The position numbers and the translations under genes were made by a program. A model generated the notes under the pieces. The model was not told where the DNA came from. It was given only the letters and a program-made list of their open reading frames with translations, and searched no databases. Positions 7,224-11,273 of a stretch of 11,273 bases of DNA are shown in pieces. The stretch covers positions 1-11,273 of the forward strand of contig CAZMFZ010000117.1 in assembly GCA_964565665.1 (NCBI GenBank), read 5' to 3'. This DNA comes from CAZMFZ01 sp964565665 (lineage in GTDB: Bacteria; Bacteroidota; Bacteroidia; Cytophagales; UBA9547). Numbering within the stretch: the stretch's first letter is position 1; the number at the start of each line of letters is the position of its first letter.

Positions 7224-8582
7224 TTGAAAAAACTATTTTTAATATCACTCATTTTACTTTTATCATTTTTTACAAGTAATGCACAGGAATATACGTCCAA
7301 ATATGCCGACAAGTGGAAGCAAATAAACGACAGCATCCGTAATAATTGGGATGATGAATTGAGCAAATCGGCCGATTTGCCCAATCCATACACTGGGGCT
7401 TTCAAGTATTTGCCTTTCATGTTTTATTGGGACACCTATTTTATTAACATGGGTTTAAACATTCACAAATACGATGCTGTGGCCAAATTCAATACTGAAA
7501 ATCTACTTTCGGTAGTAGATAAATATGGATTTGTAGGTAACGCTTCTATTACACCATGGGGGATGAACCGATCACAACCCCCATACTTATCGGTCATGGT
7601 GCGTGATGTATATGAATCTAGATTTCCTAGGGATACAAATTTTCTCAAAAAAGCTTATCAAACATTGAAAAAAGACTATCTTTTTTGGACAGATACATCT
7701 AAAAATGCGATTGAGCAACACAAAACTGCTGTCAAAGGATTGCAAAGATTTTTCCATCATGCCAAAGATGTAGAGATAGAGCCGCAGTTTGAAGAAATAG
7801 CTAGCAGATTTAACTTGCCAAAAAATATTTCATTTGAACAAAAAGTAAAAACTTGTATCCCATATATTGTGGAAGCGGCTACAGGCATGGACTTTACGCC
7901 TCGATTTGAACATCGCTGCCCCGATTTTGTGGCAGTAGAACTAAATGCCTTGTTGTATACCTATGAAAAAAACTTAGGCTGGATGGCGACTACGCTCAGG
8001 CTAACAAACGAACCTGATTGGAATAAACTTGCTGAAGAACGGAAGAAACTGATGAACAAATATTTGTGGAATGAAAAACGCGGCTTGTATCTGGATTATG
8101 ATTTTGTAAACAAACGAGGCAGTAAAGTTGCAGCCGCTACCACATTTCAGCCACTCTGGGCAGGGATAGCTACCAAAGAGCAAGCAGCGCAATTAGTCAA
8201 AAATTTGCCTTTGCTCGAATCGGAATGGGGAATAGCTACTACCGAAAAATGTGGTGAGATCAAAAATTATCAATGGGGCGAAACCTCTGTTTGGGCCCCC
8301 ATGCAGACTATTGCAATAATGGGGTTAGATCAATACGGCTACGAAAAAGAGGCTAAAAGGCTGGCACAGAAATATTTAGATTTAGTTGCTAAAAACTATT
8401 TCATGCCAGTACCTGAAAGTTTTATATCTGATAAAAAAGAGAAGAAAAGAGTGGTAGGAAAACTATTTGAAAAATATAAAGTAGATGGTACTATTAATGA
8501 TGATGAATACAAAGCCAATGAAATGCAAGGCTGGTCGGCAGGAACATTCGCTTTTTGCTATCAATATGTATTGACACATTGA
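7224..8582 (+). CDS. Secreted trehalase-family (GH37-like) glycoside hydrolase
   Basis: A 452-residue protein with a Sec signal peptide (residues 1 to about 21, ending SNAQ), so it acts in the periplasm or outside the cell. It aligns by eye with GH37 trehalases, which hydrolyse trehalose to two glucoses. Matching blocks are FYWDTYF (67-73), NRSQPP (115-120), ATGMDFTPRF (219-228), QWGETSVWAP (350-359) and EYKANEMQGW (428-437). D223 sits at the catalytic-acid position and E428 at the catalytic-base position. Departures are notable. The PGGRF arginine block before the first motif is replaced by TGAFKYLPF. The second signature, usually QWDxPxGWxP, reads QWGETSVWAP. At 452 residues it is shorter than E. 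coli TreA (565). It may therefore cleave another alpha-glucoside. The start is a TTG at 7224: no in-frame ATG lies nearby upstream, and TTG is directly followed by KKLF and the hydrophobic core. It ends 2 bp from the convergent DUF2400 gene with no terminator between. Confidence 0.82.
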   Translation: MKKLFLISLILLLSFFTSNAQEYTSKYADKWKQINDSIRNNWDDELSKSADLPNPYTGAFKYLPFMFYWDTYFINMGLNIHKYDAVAKFNTENLLSVVDKYGFVGNASITPWGMNRSQPPYLSVMVRDVYESRFPRDTNFLKKAYQTLKKDYLFWTDTSKNAIEQHKTAVKGLQRFFHHAKDVEIEPQFEEIASRFNLPKNISFEQKVKTCIPYIVEAATGMDFTPRFEHRCPDFVAVELNALLYTYEKNLGWMATTLRLTNEPDWNKLAEERKKLMNKYLWNEKRGLYLDYDFVNKRGSKVAAATTFQPLWAGIATKEQAAQLVKNLPLLESEWGIATTEKCGEIKNYQWGETSVWAPMQTIAIMGLDQYGYEKEAKRLAQKYLDLVAKNYFMPVPESFISDKKEKKRVVGKLFEKYKVDGTINDDEYKANEMQGWSAGTFAFCYQYVLTH

Positions 8583-8584
8583 AA

Positions 8585-9367
8585 TCAATATCTCTCTTCT
8601 ATTCCCATACCAAATAGGGCAAAATCGTATTTTACAGGATCTTTGGCATCAAATTGCTTTAACGCCCTTGTGAGTTGCAATGCAGTTTGCCAATCGGTTT
8701 GTTTTCTATCAATCAAGCCGAGTTTGCGAGCAACCCTATCAACATGTAAATCGCAAGGACAAACCAATTGTGATGGCTTAATCGTGTTCCAGATTCCGAA
8801 ATCAACTCCATTACTATCTTTTCGCACCATCCAACGCAAATACATATTCAAACGTTTGCATGCAGACTTTCTTAATGGTGTGGCAATATGTTTCTTTGTA
8901 CGTTTCGGAGCATCTGGTAATGAGAAAAAAAGATTGTGAAAGCCAATGAGGGAACTCTCCACAGTTTCGCTTTGATTGGTGATTGTATGAGCAAAAGCCC
9001 ATTCCAGTGAATTGTGGTTGGAATAATAATATTTCAAAAAGTGTATAAAATAGAGGGTGTCGGTGTAGTTGAAGGTGCGGTGAACGAATTTGTGGAATCG
9101 TTTCAAATCAGAATCTTGATGCCCAATTACAAATTGATAGGGTGAACCATCCATTAAATCAATTAATTCTTTGCTTTTATTGATGATTGTGATTCGCTGA
9201 CCCCAAGCTAATACCGAACTCCAAAGCCCCATAATCTCAATGTCTTGCTTTTGGGTAAATAAATGAGGAATTAAAATAGGGTCGTTTTCAATGAAATTGG
9301 GGCGATTGTATTTGTGCAGCATTTCATCAAGGAAATATTTGAGGTCGTTTTGATTGAGGAAATCCAT
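8585..9367 (-). CDS. TIGR02757/DUF2400 family protein
   Basis: A 260-residue cytoplasmic protein of the TIGR02757/DUF2400 family, which is common in Bacteroidota and a few other phyla and has no established function. Family landmarks are visible: an N-terminal YNRPNFIENDPILIPHLF block, IMGLWSSVLAWGQR, then CPCDLHVDRVARKLGLIDR, and the C-terminal DPVKYDFALFGMGIEERY. The length fits the family. The H-V-D-R-V-A-R-K-L-G-L segment recalls helix-hairpin-helix-type DNA glycosylase folds, but that is only an impression. The ATG at 9365-9367 lies 26 bp after the stop of the tetR-like gene on the same strand, so the two may be co-transcribed. The gene converges on the trehalase-like gene with a 2-bp gap. 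Confidence 0.86.
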   Translation of the reverse strand: MDFLNQNDLKYFLDEMLHKYNRPNFIENDPILIPHLFTQKQDIEIMGLWSSVLAWGQRITIINKSKELIDLMDGSPYQFVIGHQDSDLKRFHKFVHRTFNYTDTLYFIHFLKYYYSNHNSLEWAFAHTITNQSETVESSLIGFHNLFFSLPDAPKRTKKHIATPLRKSACKRLNMYLRWMVRKDSNGVDFGIWNTIKPSQLVCPCDLHVDRVARKLGLIDRKQTDWQTALQLTRALKQFDAKDPVKYDFALFGMGIEERY

Positions 9368-9393
9368 GTGATGATAAAAGCATAAAAATAAGC

Positions 9394-9972
9394 TTATTCG
9401 CTTTCTAAAATATCAAACGTACCTATCAAAAATTCATTTAATGGTTCTACTTTTCCAGTGGCTTTAGTTCGTAGCAAAGCCCCGAACCAATTGTTTTGCA
9501 TTAATTCTGCCGCTTGAAATGGGCTCAAAAGTTCATTTAACATCCCTTTATTTTCGGCTTCAGTAAAGCATTTTTCAAGTAAAGTCAGGTTTGTGGCCAA
9601 ATGTTGGGTGATTTCTTTTCTGATTTTCTTGCTGCTTGTTCCCAATTCAAGTGCGAGATTGCACATATAACAACCTCTGATTTGCCCTTCATCAAAGCTT
9701 TGCTCTATTTGATTCATGTAAAAGTTCTTTATTCTTTCAAACGGAACGAAAGATTTGTCGTGCAAATATTCTTCCATTGAAGTGTGCATAATGTTGCAAT
9801 ATAAATCAAGTGCTTCAATACAGAAATCTTCTTTTGTGTCGAATAAATGGTAAAATGAGCCTTTGGGAATGCCACAAGAATTAAGAATATCGTTGATTCC
9901 GCTTGCATGGTATCCGTTTTTCCACAGGTAATACATGCCGTTTAATACTATTCCTTCTTTGTTGTGCTTCAT
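9394..9972 (-). CDS. TetR/AcrR family transcriptional repressor
   Basis: A 192-residue regulator. The N-terminal TetR HTH domain is clear at residues 8-51: LWKNGYHASGINDILNSCGI followed by PKGSFYHLFDTKEDF. The C-terminal ligand domain carries GCYMCNLALELG (100-111), the GC-x-x-x-NL-x-x-E pattern seen in NemR-like members. In E. coli NemR a cysteine in this region senses electrophiles; here C101 and C104 are candidates. Others in the group sense hydrophobic compounds, so redox sensing is only an inference. I chose the ATG at 9972; a TTG 18 bases upstream would add six residues with no family support. No Shine-Dalgarno sequence is visible. TetR repressors usually control themselves and neighbours, and an inverted repeat lies 32 bp upstream of the start. 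The DUF2400 gene follows after 26 bp and could be in the same transcript. No efflux or reductase gene is adjacent. Confidence 0.92.
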   Translation of the reverse strand: MKHNKEGIVLNGMYYLWKNGYHASGINDILNSCGIPKGSFYHLFDTKEDFCIEALDLYCNIMHTSMEEYLHDKSFVPFERIKNFYMNQIEQSFDEGQIRGCYMCNLALELGTSSKKIRKEITQHLATNLTLLEKCFTEAENKGMLNELLSPFQAAELMQNNWFGALLRTKATGKVEPLNEFLIGTFDILESE

Positions 9973-10003
9973 AATAATTTTATATGCCAATAATGAAATA
10001 GTG

Positions 10004-10019
10004 GTATATAAGAGTATAC
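10004..10019. promoter_or_regulatory. Candidate TetR operator: GTATA-N6-TATAC
   Basis: GTATA (10004-10008) and TATAC (10015-10019) form a perfect 5-bp inverted repeat with a 6-bp spacer. It sits 31 bp upstream of the TetR-type gene's ATG (minus strand). Read on that strand, it directly follows AATTTG, a plausible -33 box, so a bound repressor would block the promoter. Size and position fit autoregulation by a TetR dimer. The arms are short and A+T-rich, so chance is possible. Confidence 0.4.
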
Positions 10020-10040
10020 AAATTAAGCAGGGAAGATTTG

Positions 10041-10072
10041 AAAACTATCAAAAATGCAAAAAAGATAGTCTT
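10041..10072 (-). terminator. Weak hairpin after the 101-residue protein gene
   Basis: On the minus strand ACTATC (10069-10064) pairs with GATAGT (10049-10044), with a 14-base T-rich loop, followed by TTTTC. It lies about 30 bp after the stop of the 101-residue gene and before the TetR gene, the right place for a terminator. The stem is only 6 bp and A+T-rich, so its efficiency is doubtful. Confidence 0.3.
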
Positions 10073-10100
10073 TATTATGTAAATGTTATTCAGTAGTAAT

Positions 10101-10406
10101 TTACTGCAAGGCGAATACTTTGAGGTAGACAAGGCTTTTGTTTAATTGCCCCATTACTGAGTTTGCATAATATTTTATTTTGGTGGGTAAAGGTTTGTGT
10201 ACCAGATGCTCAGGATAGCCCAATGCGGCAAGCTTTCGTGCAAAATCTTTTCTGGTAAGTTTGCCCTCGTGCATTATATCTATGATTTTGGTTTCACTTT
10301 GTACTTTGGTTACATATACGGTTTCAATTGCCGTAATTTTTCTTGTAAGCACGTTTGCATCTTCTATAGTTTGCAAGCGATTTAGTATAAATCTCTCTCG
10401 ATACAT
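10101..10406 (-). CDS. Hypothetical protein, 101 residues, not recognised
   Basis: I do not recognise a family. The ATG start is at 10406. The product is soluble-looking and basic, with no signal peptide and no membrane segment. The N-terminal half reads as helix plus strand (ERFILNRLQTIEDANVLTRK). The middle (TRKDFARKLAALGYPEHLV) looks like two short helices with a turn, which could be a small nucleic-acid-binding unit, but this is only a guess. The reading frame is clean, and the codon make-up fits the neighbours better than the antisense alternative at 10197-10385. It lies between the YtxH-like gene (93 bp upstream, with a repeat element between) and the TetR gene, all on the minus strand. 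Confidence 0.6.
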   Translation of the reverse strand: MYRERFILNRLQTIEDANVLTRKITAIETVYVTKVQSETKIIDIMHEGKLTRKDFARKLAALGYPEHLVHKPLPTKIKYYANSVMGQLNKSLVYLKVFALQ

Positions 10407-10434
10407 GGATTTGTTAGGAATGGTATAAATTCAA

Positions 10435-10483
10435 TTTTACCACCCAAATTAGTATAAAGTATATCATTTGGATGGTAGTAAAA
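10435..10483. repeat. Imperfect inverted repeat with two copies of the TTTGGRTGGTARTAA motif
   Basis: A minus-strand copy (TTTGGGTGGTAAAA, 10448-10435) faces a plus-strand copy (TTTGGATGGTAGTAA, 10467-10481). They can form a hairpin: CCAAAT/ATTTGG (6 bp), one C-A mismatch, five more pairs, a GT bulge, then three T-A pairs, with a 16-base loop. There is no T-run on either side, so it is not a typical terminator. It lies between the YtxH-like gene and the 101-residue gene. A third copy lies at 10773-10787. Confidence 0.5.
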
Positions 10484-10499
10484 ATGGACAGTTAGATGG

Positions 10500-10706
10500 C
10501 TAATTAGATGAAACTCTTTCTATTCTATCTCTCACATATTTGTCTGCACCATCTACATTGTTTTTAAAGTTGTGAGAAAATTCTTTTAAACCATTGGAAT
10601 AGCTGTCCGACAACTCCTTCATAAGTTTGCCATCATTTCTCTTTAAAAAATAGGCTACAACAGCTCCTGCTGCTGCTCCAATAAACATTGAGCGTATTAA
10701 ATTCAT
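10500..10706 (-). CDS. Small YtxH-like membrane protein
   Basis: A 68-residue protein. Residues 4-20 form one transmembrane helix with a glycine/alanine zipper (FIGAAAGAVVAYFLKR), followed by a charged amphipathic helical tail (residues 22-68). This is the layout of YtxH-like proteins, small envelope proteins often linked to general stress in Gram-positives and common in Bacteroidota; the molecular role is unknown. The ATG at 10706 has no Shine-Dalgarno sequence. A related miniprotein gene lies just upstream on the same strand (10832-11005). The two share the start M-x-L-I-R-S and similar bases before the ATG, which suggests tandem duplication. Confidence 0.75.
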   Translation of the reverse strand: MNLIRSMFIGAAAGAVVAYFLKRNDGKLMKELSDSYSNGLKEFSHNFKNNVDGADKYVRDRIERVSSN

Positions 10707-10772
10707 GATTTTGATTGTTTAAATTCAATATGACAGTTAAAATATCATGCCATCATTTAGCTTTAGTTACTT

Positions 10773-10787
10773 TTTGGGTGGTAATAA
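10773..10787 (+). repeat. Third copy of the TTTGGRTGGTARTAA motif
   Basis: TTTGGGTGGTAATAA lies between the two miniprotein genes. Twelve bases (10773-10784) are an exact inverted match to 10437-10448, so an inverted pair brackets the YtxH-like gene. It also matches the copy at 10467-10481 in the same orientation at 13 of 15 positions. Confidence 0.45.
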
Positions 10788-10831
10788 GCAATAAGTGCAG
10801 CAGATTTTCATCGTTTGAAAAATGTTATTTG

Positions 10832-11005
10832 CTAAATGTATAAATGCTCGGATTCATACACATCATCATCACTATCTTGATTTTGAGGGTAGCTATTGAT
10901 TTGATTTGTATCATTAAGAAGTGATTTCTCAACATTTATTTTTGATACAAAAGCCAATACCATTCCGGCTAAGGTGCTTAACAAAATTGATCTTATTAGA
11001 AGCAT
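10832..11005 (-). CDS. Small single-pass membrane protein, relative of the YtxH-like neighbour
   Basis: A 57-residue protein starting MLLIRSILLSTLAGMVLAF, one transmembrane helix, then a short polar tail ending in an acidic stretch (DSDDDVYESE). I chose the ATG at 11005 because it aligns with the start of the adjacent YtxH-like gene: M-N-L-I-R-S there, M-L-L-I-R-S here, with matching codons for Leu, Ile, Arg and Ser and similar upstream bases. An ATG at 11053 would add 16 residues (MARFFHKLYKFKKFKI) that have no counterpart. The C-terminal tail differs from the YtxH-like protein and lacks its long helix. No specific function can be given; membrane association is the only firm statement. Confidence 0.6.
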   Translation of the reverse strand: MLLIRSILLSTLAGMVLAFVSKINVEKSLLNDTNQINSYPQNQDSDDDVYESEHLYI

Positions 11006-11096
11006 AATCTTGAATTTTTTGAATTTATATAATTTATGAAAAAATCGTGCCATGAGATAAAAGATGGATTGCTTTTTAATAAAGTATCAAAATAAA

Positions 11097-11136
11097 ATAA
11101 AAAAGGCTTGAATGGATTTTACACCATGCAAGCCTT
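11097..11136 (-). terminator. Rho-independent terminator of the gene entering from the right edge
   Basis: Read on the minus strand, AAGGCTTG (11136-11129) pairs with CAAGCCTT (11110-11103) over 8 bp. A G/A mismatch and an inner ATGG/CCAT stem follow, with an 8-base loop. The outer stem runs into T6 followed by an A/T tract. It lies 21 bp after the stop of the partial minus-strand gene and upstream of the 57-residue miniprotein gene. Confidence 0.85.
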
Positions 11137-11157
11137 CTCAATCTTTAGAGTACTTAA

Positions 11158-11273
11158 TTACGTTGTGATTTTTCTGTACACCGTAAAGCCAAGTATTAAT
11201 GCACCAAGAAATAAAAATGCAAAAATTCCAAAGAGGATTTGAGCGATTTGAACTGCTCCAGATTGAATACCTG
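11158..11273 (-). CDS. Partial small membrane protein, DUF1328/YtjA-like C-terminus
   Basis: The last 38 residues of a minus-strand gene that continues beyond the right edge. Translating the minus strand gives GIQSGAVQIAQILFGIFAF and then LFLGALILGFTVYRKITT before TAA at 11158-11160. The G-A-x-x-I-A-x-I-L-F-x-I-F pattern recalls the second membrane helix of DUF1328 (YtjA-like) proteins, tiny inner-membrane proteins of unknown function often found near other stress-linked miniproteins. The tail after the helix is slightly longer than I would expect, so the family call is tentative. The reading frame is supported by the terminator 21 bp downstream. Confidence 0.55.
   Translation of the reverse strand, partial: GIQSGAVQIAQILFGIFAFLFLGALILGFTVYRKITT

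Noticed and set aside
8643..8939. 98-codon plus-strand frame opposite the DUF2400 gene
   Set aside because: It is fully antisense to a gene with clear family motifs, and its product has no recognisable feature.
9973..9990. TTG start giving the TetR-type protein six extra residues
   Set aside because: The ATG at 9972 already precedes the complete HTH domain with a normal family length, and no signal favours the upstream TTG.

Overview
The window looks like a chromosomal segment of a low-GC member of the Bacteroidota, probably a Flavobacteria/Sphingobacteria/Chitinophaga-type organism. The main evidence is a very large secreted protein with a C-terminal type A type IX secretion (T9SS) sorting signal, a TIGR02757/DUF2400 family protein, and start codons without Shine-Dalgarno sequences in very A+T-rich leaders. 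No rRNA, tRNA, CRISPR array, transposase or phage gene was seen.

Layout. Positions 1-372 are A+T-rich non-coding DNA. Positions 373-3124 (+) hold the first three genes of an ebo cluster: eboA, eboB (TatD-like metal hydrolase) and eboC (UbiA-like membrane prenyltransferase homologue). eboB and eboC overlap by one base. In cyanobacteria and other bacteria the ebo genes are linked to export of metabolite precursors to the periplasm. The usual partners eboD, eboE and eboF do not follow here. After a 376-bp gap comes a 1212-residue T9SS substrate (3501-7139, +) built from two duplicated lectin-like modules and seven bacterial Ig-like repeats; it ends at a clear intrinsic terminator. A secreted GH37 trehalase-like glycosidase follows (7224-8582, +).

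From 8585 to the end all genes lie on the minus strand. In transcription order (right to left) they are: a partial small membrane protein resembling DUF1328/YtjA with its own terminator, two related single-pass membrane miniproteins (one YtxH-like), an unrecognised 101-residue protein, a TetR-type repressor with a possible operator in front of it, and the TIGR02757/DUF2400 protein, which ends 2 bp from the trehalase gene.

How the parts fit. EboABC form a coherent functional unit. The T9SS protein and the trehalase-like enzyme are exported products that may act in surface attachment and sugar use, but nothing in the sequence shows that they work together. The tail with YtxH- and DUF1328-like miniproteins resembles envelope- or stress-associated small-protein clusters. 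The points most worth following up are the truncated ebo set, the trehalase-like protein with altered signature motifs, the cysteine-bearing TetR regulator with its inverted repeat, and the short repeated element around the miniprotein genes.
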